A stretch of 64,000 bases of DNA. Origin: Bisporella sp. PMI_857. Its lineage: Eukaryota > Ascomycota > Leotiomycetes > Helotiales > Helotiaceae. The notes under the pieces are model-generated. The model did no database searches. It was not told the origin of the DNA and was given only the letters and a program-made list of their open reading frames with translations. Location of the stretch: the NCBI GenBank assembly GCA_021307315.1, contig JAJSPD010000112.1:1-64000 (forward strand), read 5' to 3'. Positions 1 to 10,828 of the stretch are shown here, in pieces. The first letter of the stretch is position 1. Every line of letters begins with the position of its first letter. A program made the position numbers and the translations under genes.

Positions 1-449
1 AGCGAATATGCCGCAAACTCAGTTCTCGCCACAACAACAGCAACCCCATCATAACCTTGACCCGAATCTCATGCCTCATATGATGCAACAGTCAATTCCT
101 ACCCAAACTCAGTCAGCACATCTTCCACAGCGAATGCGTGGCGTAGGTAGTAGCCCGGTCCAAGGAGGAAGCTTGCTCCAGCCCGGTCCCGCGAGCTATC
201 AGCTGCAGCAAAATATGTGGCCAGGCGGATACGACCAGCCTATGCAGGACCAGGGGCAGGGACACAGTCCGAGTGACACCTGGAGCAATGGCTCTGCTCA
301 AGCGGTTCCGACTACTGTTAACGTTGAGGATTGGTAGGCCCTCCTCCTGTTCTCTCAAATTCACTTTCGCTGATAATGCTTGCAGGTTTCAGTTCTTTGG
401 GCTCAACGGCGATCTCAGCGGCTTGAATGGAGATGTACCACTTGCTTAA
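1..449 (+). CDS. C-terminal end of a probable fungal transcription factor (partial)
   Basis: The 5' part lies outside the window. The visible reading frame (codons from base 2) is rich in Gln, Pro, Met and Ser and runs to a donor at 334. An intron at 334-385 (gtaggc...tgcag) joins a Trp codon to a short last exon, 386-449, which gives the tail WFQFFGLNGDLSGLNG and then VPLA-stop. A Gln-rich region followed by a short acidic tail with a W-x-F-F-G motif is seen at the ends of many Zn2Cys6 regulators, and that is the only basis for the call; the DNA-binding part is not visible. Without the splice the frame would stop at 335-337, right after the Trp. The family call is an inference, the exon structure is well supported. 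Confidence 0.5.
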
Positions 450-1169
450 TTTTGATGTCTATGGCGTTGAATGTTTCAGTGGTAAATGTGGTTTATGATC
501 TTGCGAAAAGTAGCTGTTTAATCTACGGCGATGTTGCTGTATGGGATTTCTGTAAAATAGGTCGATATGAGGAATATGGAAGGATTTTCTCCTTAAAACA
601 GGCAATATGATGGCTTTAAGCCGACTATTTACGATTCTTGTAATGGTTCCCAAAATATGACCCTAACTCGACCAAACAGCCCATATTAGTTAAGGGCTAA
701 GATACTTGTAACGGAATCAAATACTTAAGGTTTGTGAATCATTGTGACTGCTCTCCCGAAATTAAAACCCAAGATCAAGAATAAACCCAGGATTTTGTTC
801 CTTACAATCAGAAAAAGTATCACTGTATTCTACTTCAACCTATTAATAACCCATTCTGTTCTAGAAACGGGTTAGAAGCGTAGTTGATGGCCTGGCTCGG
901 CACGCCAGACATTAGCCGGCCCCACAAAAGATATACTCAGCCGCAACTCGACCATGACGACAAGCCACCTCTCCCAAAGTAGTCAGAAACTCCAATTCGT
1001 CCTTTTAATTCTTCTCTTGCTACACTCGGACCTTATTACTATAAGATACCATCGTCTTTAATTCAATTTCCTATGTTTCTTTAGACCCTGCTTTTAGGCG
1101 GCGATACAGGCTCAACAGCGAGGGAGAAAGCAAGACGGGCAGTATGCACAACAGCATCTCGAAACAACC
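450..1169. other. Intergenic region, promoter side of the LysM gene
   Basis: No reading frame here looks coding. The last ~170 bases are pyrimidine-rich with short CT runs, as is usual just upstream of fungal start codons. No RNA gene or repeat was recognised. Confidence 0.6.
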
Positions 1170-2996
1170 ATGAATCGAGCCGGGGCATCGCGACTCGTGC
1201 CTGTTAATTCTACGAACACAATTGAGAGGAGTGATGGCGGGAGTGGAAATGGTCGGCTGGGGGAAGGGGCGATACGGCCGCGCAATCGACGACTGATAAG
1301 CACAGCTGGGGAACAGGAGCTTGTCAGCACCAGCGCAACGAGTACACCTAGTGGCAGCAGGGCTGTAAGCCCCATACCGAGCAAATATCCGAGTAGAAGC
1401 ACAAGTAAAGGCGTCAGCGGGAATGGGGTCGGTGGCAGGTTGGTCGTCTCAGAAGGGCCTGGGAGGAGAGGGAGTCCGCAGCCTCAGGGCTTGGGCGGGA
1501 TATGGGAAGGAGGGTGGATGGGAAGCTGGACTGCACTTCAGGGGATTGCAAGCTCAGTCCTTGGTATTGATGATGAAACAAACAGTGGTGGACCAGTAGG
1601 TGGGAGCTCCAAGGCAAAAGGAAAGGCGAAGCAGAGTTGGGGCCCTGAAGGCCTGCCAAAACCCACGGCAGACATACTTGGGAAGGGCACAACGGCGGAG
1701 ACAGAGGCAAAACTCAGAGTGAGGAAGATGCGAGGAGTATTGGAAGGAAGAGATGAGGATTTAAACGCGAGGAAAGACACGAACGGTAATTACAAGCGAA
1801 GGACGTCGTCAGATGAGGCACGTACCACTCCGGTGGAAGAGGATGCCATGGTGTATGTGCATCATGTGCAACCGAGTGATACGTTAGCTGGAGTTATACT
1901 AAGGTATAATTGTGATCCTGCGATTTTTAGGAAAGCAAACCGTCTATGGCCCAACGATTCAATACAAATTCGCAAAGTGGTCTTGCTCCCGGTTGACGCG
2001 TGCACCATTAAAGGGCGACCTTGCGATCCGCCTTCTTCGACATCCCAAGGTGTAGACTTATTAGCACCCACCCCAGCGTACGAAGATCCACCATTCAACA
2101 ATGACAGATCCTGGCCCGGGAGTTCTTCGCGAATCGATGCGTCTGCAGAACGCAATTTGGACGAAGAAGACCGCCCATGGACAACTGTGAGATGGGTCAT
2201 AATCGACTCATCAGTTTCATCTAAACCCGTTGAGATAGCCCGCATGCCTCGGAAAACCCTAGGATATTTCCCACCACGGCGGAGAAAGAGCCTGGCCACA
2301 ATATCTAACGTTTCGACTCCTAGAGGGTCAACAGATTTCTCCACATTCTCGCAGTCTCCCCCATCGAGGCACAACGGAACGCCACCTTCTCGACGAGCTA
2401 GCCTTTTGGGTCCACAGTCTAACCAACCTGTAGGGAGTTATTTTCCATCCACCGCAGCTACTACAAGTACCCGCCCAACGCGTCCGCGCCGCGAAAGTGT
2501 GACTGAGGCAGCAGACCGTTTAGGCTGGATGCGCGGCCCCGGTGGTGTGGGCACTTTGACTGGAAAAAATGTACGGAAACCTGGACCGTCGCAAGACGGA
2601 CTGAACGCTTGGGCAAGAAAACATATTCCTGGCCTCGCAATTGATTCTTTGCCCTCGGCATCCTTACCCAGCAGCGAAACCGCTCATTTCGGTTTCGATG
2701 GCGAGCTCTCCAGTATTAGTGAAGGACCACTTCGTAATCAGGGTGGAACTGCAACCCCTAGTGGGCTGAACCAAGGGCTGGGAATCGAAAATGCCGCTGC
2801 GGCAATTGAAGGCTGGGTTCGAAGGCTAGCAATTAAAGCACCTGGAACGCCGTCTGGAAGGAGGACCGCTGAGCCGGATCTAATCGAACTGCTTGATGGA
2901 GCAGGGAGTGATGATGGACGAGGGTTTGAGTTGACACCTGGGACTGTGAGAACTGGGACACCGGTGAGCGGAATCAAGGGTAAGAAGAGTGATTAA
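1170..2996 (+). CDS. LysM-domain protein without a signal peptide, 608 aa
   Basis: Single-exon frame starting at an ATG in good context (acaaccATGa). The N-terminal ~225 residues are Gly/Ser/Arg-rich and low in complexity, with no hydrophobic signal peptide. Around residues 228-276 there is one LysM domain: it opens VYVHHVQPSDTLAGVILRYN, continues with the typical xxxIFRKANRLWPNDSI helix and ends with a hydrophobic strand (KVVLLPVDAC). The rest is Ser/Pro/Thr-rich and likely disordered, with Arg-rich patches near residues 365-375 (PPRRRKS). Secreted fungal LysM effectors carry a signal peptide and several Cys-rich LysM modules, so this is a different, intracellular class conserved in filamentous fungi whose ligand is not known. 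No membrane segment is visible. The LysM call is firm, the function is unknown. Confidence 0.85.
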   Translation: MNRAGASRLVPVNSTNTIERSDGGSGNGRLGEGAIRPRNRRLISTAGEQELVSTSATSTPSGSRAVSPIPSKYPSRSTSKGVSGNGVGGRLVVSEGPGRRGSPQPQGLGGIWEGGWMGSWTALQGIASSVLGIDDETNSGGPVGGSSKAKGKAKQSWGPEGLPKPTADILGKGTTAETEAKLRVRKMRGVLEGRDEDLNARKDTNGNYKRRTSSDEARTTPVEEDAMVYVHHVQPSDTLAGVILRYNCDPAIFRKANRLWPNDSIQIRKVVLLPVDACTIKGRPCDPPSSTSQGVDLLAPTPAYEDPPFNNDRSWPGSSSRIDASAERNLDEEDRPWTTVRWVIIDSSVSSKPVEIARMPRKTLGYFPPRRRKSLATISNVSTPRGSTDFSTFSQSPPSRHNGTPPSRRASLLGPQSNQPVGSYFPSTAATTSTRPTRPRRESVTEAADRLGWMRGPGGVGTLTGKNVRKPGPSQDGLNAWARKHIPGLAIDSLPSASLPSSETAHFGFDGELSSISEGPLRNQGGTATPSGLNQGLGIENAAAAIEGWVRRLAIKAPGTPSGRRTAEPDLIELLDGAGSDDGRGFELTPGTVRTGTPVSGIKGKKSD

Positions 2997-3941
2997 ATCG
3001 GTCAACATATGGTTGAGCGCCAGCTGGGACCAGTATCTACGTATTAGAGCATGTGAAAATTGATAAGAGGCAGAGTTGGATCATCGCATCATGCATTGGA
3101 ATGGCGTTCGGCACAACCAGTTAACTAGTATGTCCGCATAGTTCGGATTTACATTATACAACATTCTGCGTTTCGAGTTCTGGGAATTGATACATTAAGG
3201 GTTCAGTGCTATAAGGTATATCTTATCTGCTGTATCAACTTCAACCGTTCTTAGCAATATCTGAAAAATCAGTGTCTAATTCTGTTTGAACAATGAGCTT
3301 CGAGTCAAAATGATATATTCTCAATGTCCTTCTCTTTCATATACATTGAAATCTCTCTTGACCCAGTGGCTTTCCTGTCTGCTATTTATACCAGCATCTT
3401 TGCCTTAGGCATTCATCCTCCTTTATCCAGTGCTCTTAACCTGAGCCATATTTCTTTTCTTTTAAATCTTGTCTCGTAGGCCTTTGTTCACCATCGTTGT
3501 GTAATTTTGCAAAGTTAGGTATGTTTGTATAATAATGGTTCGACTTCCGTCTCTTTAGAGCGAGCATGCTCTACATGGACTAACCGCCAGATTAAGTTCT
3601 GAGAGTGGTCGCTTTCTACGGCGATGCCTTGATTGCTACACAGCAAATACATAGCATATATATTATATACAAGTCGCTTGTGCTTCCACAATGTATGTTA
3701 CCAACACTCACCTTTGTATTGTGTGGTACATGATAGGCATTTCGAGAAATGTCCTTATGCAGTATGAAAAGAGTCAAAACTGTTCGGTATACCAGATCTA
3801 ATATTAAGACGTAATGTTTTGAGTAGATAGCGGACGAGAAAAGCGACAAAACGAGACCACAAGCAGTTACCAATAGCATTCAAATATCCATGTCCATGCC
3901 TTTGGTTATTGAGATGAGAGCCACCTATTCAAACTCCTTGT
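2997..3941. other. Intergenic region between convergent genes
   Basis: The LysM gene and the reverse-strand membrane protein gene both end here, so it should hold the two 3' UTRs. AT-rich with several AATAAA-like stretches. No convincing additional gene or RNA was seen. Confidence 0.6.
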
Positions 3942-5017
3942 TCAAACCTGTGTGGTCAGCGCCATCCCCTTCTGCGATCGTCTGTTAATAACGATAACAT
4001 CAAAAATAGTCGTAATTCCATCCACCAAAACAATAACTCCAATCGTCAAAGGAATAAGCTGCCCAGGCGAAGTGATTGTGTTCTCCGGGTCAAGATTGTT
4101 ATAGCGAATGATCATTTCGGCACTCGGAATTGTCAGGACCAGGATAACTCCTCCAAGTGCAGCGTTGAATATGGTATTCCACTTCTCTACCTCTTTCGCA
4201 GCATCTAGCTCCTTCTGCGTAACTGGCTGACCCGCACTATCCCCCTTATTGGCTTTACGGACCGTAAGGTAAACAAGAACAGTTATAAGAATAGATATGC
4301 CCGTAGAGATACTGGCACTAACAAGCATAAAGATTCTAAACCAACCTCGGACCGAGACTCTAGCAAACATCCAGGCCTGGTTCTTGGTACCCAATCTAGG
4401 CAGCTGGGCGTATAAAGTTCCCCAAAACCAGAAGGAAGCAACCACCGCCCAGATGCTTGCAACTATCACTGACAGGTTTCCGATCCCAGTTTATCCTTCT
4501 AGCAGAGACAAGACGGTGGGAAACAACGCAAGTGACCTTCTAGCAGAGACAAGACGGTGGGAAACAACGCAAGTGACATACATTGGACTAGCGTAAGGAC
4601 GAGGAAGGCTTCGCAGGCACTGAAAGCTCGGTCATCTGCAAGCAGAGTCCAGCATGCGAGAAGCGCTATCATCGTTGCAGAACATGCGATCTTGATCCCA
4701 CCGACCTTCCGACAGCCTGACGACATCAATATACCAGTCGCTTGCGCGTAAATGCCAATTCGAACCCCGAGCCCATAAAGATCGTTGGCGGCAGTCCCAT
4801 TACCGATGCGCTTATGGAGACTAGAGGCTGAAGATCTAAAGTCCCCGCTTTCGTCCAAGGCATTCCAAATGCGAGTGATGGCTACAATGCAGAAGATGAT
4901 TACGAGGCCAAAGGAGAGCGGGATTGAGCGGGTTTTCCTCCTCTCTATATTGATAAATGGCGTCAACGAACGCCTGTGACCGGCAAAGGGCGAGACGTTA
5001 TACATTTTATATTTCAC
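3942..5017 (-). CDS. Multi-pass membrane protein of unknown function, two exons
   Basis: Exon 1 is 4582-5017 and exon 2 is 3942-4468, joined across an intron at 4469-4581 (donor gtatgt, acceptor ctgtcag). The splice restores a continuous membrane helix, LTLVQ-LIVASIWAVVASFWFWG; reading on without the splice hits a stop. Seven or so hydrophobic segments are visible, for example SIPLSFGLVIIFCIVAI near the N-terminus, a YGLGVRIGIYAQATGIL segment, and a C-terminal GQLIPLTIGVIVLVDGITTI. The YGLGVRIGIY motif recurs in an uncharacterised family of fungal membrane proteins. No catalytic motif was seen. Product about 320 aa. The intron contains a perfect 41-bp tandem duplication (4495-4576). A second in-frame Met lies 5 codons after the first. 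A 632-bp MITE sits about 80 bp upstream of the start. Confidence 0.75.
4495..4576. repeat. Perfect 41-bp tandem duplication inside an intron
   Basis: Unit 1 is 4495-4535 and unit 2 is 4536-4576, identical base for base (each starts ccttctagcagagac and ends acgcaagtga). Both copies lie wholly inside the intron of the membrane protein gene, directly behind the donor, so the intron is 113 nt instead of the 72 nt it would have with one copy. Because 41 is not a multiple of 3, the same event in an exon would have broken the frame. Confidence 0.95.
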
Positions 5018-5088
5018 AATGATGTATAAAGTATTGAATGGTACTTCTAACCTTTCAGGATCCAGGGAAATATTTTACCTGCGACTAT

Positions 5089-5096
5089 ATATATAC
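5089..5096. repeat. Left target-site duplication of the MITE (atatatac)
   Basis: The eight bases next to the left inverted end equal the eight bases next to the right end at 5729-5736. The run extends leftwards as further AT repeats, so part of the match could be chance, but the final C is shared as well. Confidence 0.7.
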
Positions 5097-5728
5097 CAGT
5101 GAAGGAACTAGTATGGCGATATTTAGTGATATTGAGTCTCGAGTCATATGAGATCGACTTTTTGATACTACGCTAGTATTAGTATAAGATATCTCGTGAA
5201 GCGCTAGTATTAGTATGAAACTTTGATCTTATATTATATTGGCAATATACTAAGTATCTTGCCAAGGTTAGCAAGCCGGGTTAAAAAGCTACTGCAAAAG
5301 TTAAAAACAGGTAGAAATGAAGCTTACTTTTTTTTAAAAAAAGGCTATATTGTCGTATTATGTCACGGAGCAGCTCGCACGTTCCGCGAAAACTCGTTTT
5401 TAGTTTATGAAAGTTAAAGCAACGTATGCGACATGTGTGTATTCTTACTTGTAAAACTAGAAACCAAGCTAAGTAGGCTTTTGTAGCCCAGGAGAAAGTG
5501 GGTCGTACGCTCGTAAGCACGTGCGGACCTACTTCTTTGTGACATATTACTAATTAAGAATAGCTTCACTTAAAGTTAGTATTATAGTATACTATAGTAT
5601 AGTATGATATAATATAAGATTACAAATTTTGCCGTGATACGTATAGCTATTTGAAATCTTATATTGCGTGGGGTATAGTATTCGATTTTAGGGGTCAATA
5701 TATCATGATAATACTAGTTCCTTCACTG
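5097..5728. mobile_element. Non-autonomous hAT-type DNA transposon (MITE), 632 bp
   Basis: The ends are perfect 18-bp inverted repeats: cagtgaaggaactagtat at 5097-5114 and its reverse complement at 5711-5728. They are flanked by an 8-bp direct repeat, atatatac, at 5089-5096 and 5729-5736. An 8-bp target duplication together with ends starting CAGTG is the hallmark of the hAT superfamily. The interior is AT-rich with subterminal TAGTAT-type repeats (a 15-bp copy, cgctagtattagtat, at 5171-5185 and 5202-5216, and a cluster at 5574-5615). No transposase is encoded; the longest frame inside (64 codons) looks random. The flanking AT dinucleotide run weakens the target-duplication argument slightly. 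Confidence 0.85.
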
Positions 5729-8700
5729 ATATATACCAGAACAGCCACTTACTTCTTAGAGCCACCCATCTGAATATGGAGGGTGGCTTCTACATTCTTA
5801 GCCAATAAAAATCTACTTGCATTAAGAAATAGAAAAAACAATGTGTCACTAATTCTTAGTATCCTGTAAAATATGTTAGTTGCGGCTGAGCGCCAAAGAA
5901 CGGGAACGGCAGATGAGAAAGCGTTGATCCGAAGTGTATTGCCATAAACAATCAGCTTAATAGAATGAGGCAATTGAAAAAGAAACGAAGAACTAGGATA
6001 AAATTTTCATAATCTTATATGTTCCAAGCTATCATAGATGCCTAGTGGCTTACAATCACATGATAATAATGCAAGTCTGATAACCCTTTCCTGCAAAAGA
6101 GTACATAAACGAACCCGGCGATAAATAATGCTAAATAAGATGACTCTTATAATATTTAACTGTATATATACGACTTGTATACTTTTAGGTGCATTGTATG
6201 TAATAACATTTAGAACTTAGAAGTGTCTTTAACATAAGATATATAAGTATATATATCTTCTGTTCCGCCTTTACAACTAATTCATTCTTCTCCCGATTTA
6301 TTGCCAATACAATAATAGGAAGAGACTAACCGAAGCAAGAGTGCTATGTATGCATCATGTAACTCAAAAAGCAACCTCTAGGACGGGATGTGTGAGGGTG
6401 GCGTGCAGTAGCGTCGCGCCTCGCTGTCCCAGAGTCACTATACTTTTATTGATATTAAGCGACACAGCAGCCAGTGAAATCAATCCAGTCCAGCCCAGAG
6501 CTCGGCTCCTGGAATCCCATAGCCGTCACTACGCCGCAAAGCTTGAGTCTTACCCAAAATCTTTAAAGGTTCGATACAGAAACGAGACGGAGGTCCAACC
6601 AAAGACCCTTTTGTATATCGTGTCAAGGGCACGCGAATGATGAAGGTAATTAAATGAGAGCGTAGACCTTGTAGTCGAATTAGCGGAGCAGTTTCGTGGA
6701 GGCTCATGGCGGATATCTATAAGGAGGACTTCATATATAAGGTTGATCCCGTTCGATGTCGAGGCCTGTCTAGGTATGCTGAGAGACAGAGCGGCGCGCT
6801 TCTGGTGTTGAGCATAGAGATTGGTCCATCGAATGGTCAACTTAGAATCCTCTCCATGGTTAAAAAGTTATTCGGTAGCATCGATCGAGCAGATATATGG
6901 TAAGTCTCGCAGAATTCAGGCGGCTTGCACCAAATGCAGAAGAACCATATCCGTACAGCGGCTACTTTAGCACTCATTCTGCAAATATTTGCTTTTAACT
7001 TTCACATGCAGTTAACCCACTTAGAAATAAGTGGTTTAACGCAACGTTTCTGCCGAAGTTTGTCTCTCAGATAGCGGAAAGGTTTGCTTATTCTCCTAAA
7101 GTACTGTTCAGTGTTATTAGCGTTCTGACATATGCGACCATTATGTTGTAGGACAACCTAATTTTGAAGATTAAGTCTCTGACAAAGCGCAAAAGCAAAT
7201 GCTCTTGCGGAAGTACTATTGCACCATATAGTTTGACAGTTTCCTTTCCCGTCATGAAGGATACTTAAAATTGGCTGAACGTCCCGCTTGTGAGTTTCAT
7301 CCTTGGTAAGTTTTGCGCATATCTAAATAGTGTGTTAGTTTGATTGTCCTGTATTCTATCATTTTCTTAGTTTTTGGAACTATACTGCCTGATTCTGCAA
7401 TTCTAGACGCATAGGCTGCAAGCTGACCGTGTTAAGTGGACATCACAGGGGGTTAGAGAGTGAGAAATCATTGAAGCTCTCCTTAGACTTGCATCAAACA
7501 TGAGGAAGATCACTGGAGTGAATAGACTTAGTCTCTCTTACATTTTGAGAAGGCAGCCCCTAGGTTCTCGAACTCTTTGTATTGTTTACCCCCGAAAAAT
7601 GAGTTACGACTTCCTGCGCCAGGTATCACACTGAATGGGAAACCTTGATAATCATGGGGCTTATGCTGAGAACCCGAATAAGAAGCAGGAAGAAGTAAAA
7701 TCTAAATGATTAAACGAATTATGGTTTTCGATGACCTGGAGAAGGCTGCAGCTACTAAGTGTGACACAATGCACCTTGTAATTGCTGCAGGTCAAATTGA
7801 ACAAGCAGATCATGTCCAATGAATGAACCAACATATCTGTACTGTATAACAAAGATGATACATTGAGCAAAATGCAATTGACCAATACTTACATAGGTCA
7901 ACACTTTTTCAAAGCCACCTCTGCCTCTAGGCGTATCCCGGACTATGAGTCATGGTCAAGGTCGTGTACGCTCATTTTCCCATGCATTAAGTAGAGAGAC
8001 TCGGACACCATCTGTGCTTATTCCACTTTCTCCAACCACCTTTTAATCAATGTAGATGGTATTTCAAACGAAGTAATATGGGCAACAACTCATCACGGTG
8101 CCAGTCGATCCTATACCGATTGCGTAGACAAGGACCCGATATTTCATCTGTAATGGTCTCTCCCAGTAAGCAACGAAGGCCGGCTTGTGAGATATTCATG
8201 TCCAAGGAACGCATCTCAACTGTTGGCGGCCCACACCTGTGTCTATAATCAGTCTATCATGGAATAATGCATGAGTCACGGACCTTTCAATCCACAACAG
8301 GTCAAGGATTGTGCAAGCTGAGATGAGGTGGTACAATTGAAGTTCTCAGAGTGGCACATAGCACGAGTATGGAAAGAATACTGCCGAATTTTTCCAGTTT
8401 TCTTCATATTGAACAGCAAACCTCAAGGCAACTCACTTAGATAAAGCACATTGCTGAATGTTTTTCAATGTTTCTCTCCTCTATATTCAATGTACGTTCG
8501 TTATTAAGTGGTTCTGATTCGATTTCTAGACCCCGATGCGCCTTTGTGTGAGAAAAAAAGCGTGATATGCGTGTAAAAGAATCCCGATAGTGCCACTCTA
8601 CACTCTTTACGCAGTTAATGATTCGCCGGGAGTTTGGTTGGAGTCTGTTGTGGACCGAGAAAGCTCGACTAGATGCCAACCCATGCCTTTTGACAAGCGA

Positions 8701-9597
8701 AGATGTTGCAAACCATCATCTCCCCAACCACCTCATTTTCTGCAACGTTTTATTTTGGTTTAAGGCAACTAACTAACCCTCATTATCTCCCTTTAGCGTT
8801 GCACTCGTCTATAGATATCCCTTGGGCATCAACGGTCTTCCAGTAAAATCGATAAACAACATTTTGAGGTTTGTTTATTTTTCCAAGGGTGGAAAACATA
8901 CGACCAATAATGAGATCAACCCGACGCCTTAACTCCAAACACGCGGATTCCAAGCGCCCTTGACGCCCATAATCGCGTCTACGCTTGGAGAATGGTAAGT
9001 TTGTGCCGTTCCTATCCTTTGCCATCCTGTCGCTCGTCGTTGCCCTTTCATCAGAACCAACCGTGACTGCCTCCGAGCTGCGACATCATGTCCTAGCATA
9101 CCACGGCTCCGCACTCCTACTTCTAGGACTTCGAGACCAAAGATTTTGAGCCCTACACGCAAGTTCATTGGCTTTACATAACTCAAGGTCCATTCGTAAT
9201 CGCTGGGAAGATAAGCATATTAGCCTTCAAGGAGGGAAAGCCCACTCAAGGGAATAAAGTGGCACACCACCCTTTGAGCGGAAAGATAATGTAGAAACCA
9301 ATGAACACGTCTTTCCCGCAACTCTCTCAAACTTCCCCACGCGTTAGAATTTGTGTTACTTAAAAAAAATTCACACTAGGAAAATACTGAAGCGCGAAAT
9401 TGATATTTTGGGAGCCAGCACATACTACCTATCCATCGCCGGCACCTTCATTGAGACCTGTCTTCCTCAGTATCCTTCTGCCTTGTATCTAATATCACAT
9501 ACATTCTCTCCTTGCACGAAATTCGCCTCCTTATCTTTCTTCAGACACGCAAGACAAAAGTTTCCAAATCGACAAAGTAATAAGCGCACCTAGCACA
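5729..9597. other. Long AT-rich stretch without a recognisable gene
   Basis: Only short frames are found, many with non-ATG starts and without fungal codon bias or recognisable domains. TATA-like runs are frequent (for example near 6170 and 6240). The last ~150 bases (9450-9597) are pyrimidine-rich followed by A-rich leader-like sequence in front of an ATG at 9598. It could hold decayed transposon sequence, but no ends or coding parts could be identified. Confidence 0.5.
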
Positions 9598-10519
9598 ATG
9601 CCACCTCAGCATCAAGGCTCTGCTCCCGCTACAGAAGATGCCTCAAAACCCTCTAAAAGGTAGGTAGACAAGTGCTATTATACAGTGAAAGAAGTGCTGG
9701 ACCTGCAGGCCATCAGCTCTTTTAGGGCTCATCCAAAATCAAGCGAATCGGACGGACTTAACATGGGCCTGCCAACCAGATCAACTTGCAAAGCCTATAT
9801 TGGAACAAAGCTCTCGAGATTCCAGAGAAATGGCTCTCCCCAATTGATATAATGAATAGTTCGACGGTATGCCATGCATTTCAGGTGCCGTCAGACCGAT
9901 TGAGTCAGTGCAAGCCGGCTATACTCTGTCCAACTGAGCCTGGTACACGGTACAGAAGAAGAGCCTAGAACCCCCTCGGAATTGCCATCACACCAGGGCT
10001 CAACTCAACTGCATATCCTAATCGTACCCAAAACTTTTGACTCGAAGACTCCGCACGCCAACTCTGAAACGCTGACTTGGATTGACGACTCCACAAATTG
10101 CTAGACAGCCTGCCCCACAACTTCTTCTACTGATCAAGTCCTCCTACTCCCATGCTGACAATCTCCAGAAGAACCGAGTCCTTCCTTCTAACCCGATATT
10201 TATCCTCATTAGAAGAGAAATCGAACCTTACTACAGACAACCTGGCAGGGGTGGAGGGGAACAGGAATAACAACCTCGAACTTATCATCCGCGTCAGTAA
10301 GGCCTTAGAAGGTATACGATAAGCAGATAATTACAGCCAGTGGGTTCATGAGCTGGACTCATGTGACCAGCTATTGGGCGGAGCGGTCGATTGGTGTTGC
10401 ATTGGAGGGAAGGCGTTCGGCGTTCGCTGCAGGCTTGCCCTAGGAAGGTTGTCCATGAGCTGGAGGACTGGTGGTCGGTGAAGCTTAAGGGAGAGAAGTG
10501 GACAATTCTCGCTAGCTAA
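9598..10519 (+). pseudogene. Possible relic of a protein-coding gene, or small unannotated gene
   Basis: An ATG at 9598 in good context (agcacaATGcc) starts a frame of 20 codons, followed by a credible 49-nt intron (9660-9708, gtaggt...ctgcag). The frame then continues as RPSALLGLIQNQANRTDLTW and on to a stop after about 66 residues. No GT donor precedes that stop, so it cannot be spliced out. Further open, protein-like segments follow in other frames: 9906-10112 (ends TWIDDSTNC), about 10153-10322 (contains RYLSSLEEKSNLTTDNLAG and ends SKALEGIR) and about 10449-10519 (ends WWSVKLKGEKWTILAS). This patchwork fits a frameshifted gene, or a short gene with poorly placed introns. No domain was recognised. 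Confidence 0.3.
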
Positions 10520-10828
10520 GTATCTCGGATGCTTCTGCTAGTTATGACCAGAAATATCTGCATCTAAGGACTCGTCTTGTTGCGTGATGTTCAGCGTTCT
10601 ACAGGGGCCAAACCTTTCGTGAGCAATTCATATCCTTGTCTAGTACCCTAGCATGTTTGACCTGTCTAAGGGTTCCTAGACTCTGCTAGCTCTGCTATTC
10701 CACTGTGCGCTGCAGTTCCCAGCATAATAAGATGTCCTTTGACAATAACAGTTAAAGGGCTTGCCTACCCTGCCTTAATACTTCTTTTCTTTTCATCTAT
10801 CACATGAGACTATATTACAATCTTTTGT
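10520..10828. other. Intergenic region downstream of MCD4
   Basis: This should hold the 3' UTR of the reverse-strand MCD4 gene. No gene, RNA or repeat was recognised. Confidence 0.5.

Noticed and set aside
8897..8925. acatacgaccaataatgagatc resembling the start of a 5S rRNA gene
   Set aside because: Similarity ends after about 10 bases, and the internal control region and folding pattern of 5S rRNA are absent.
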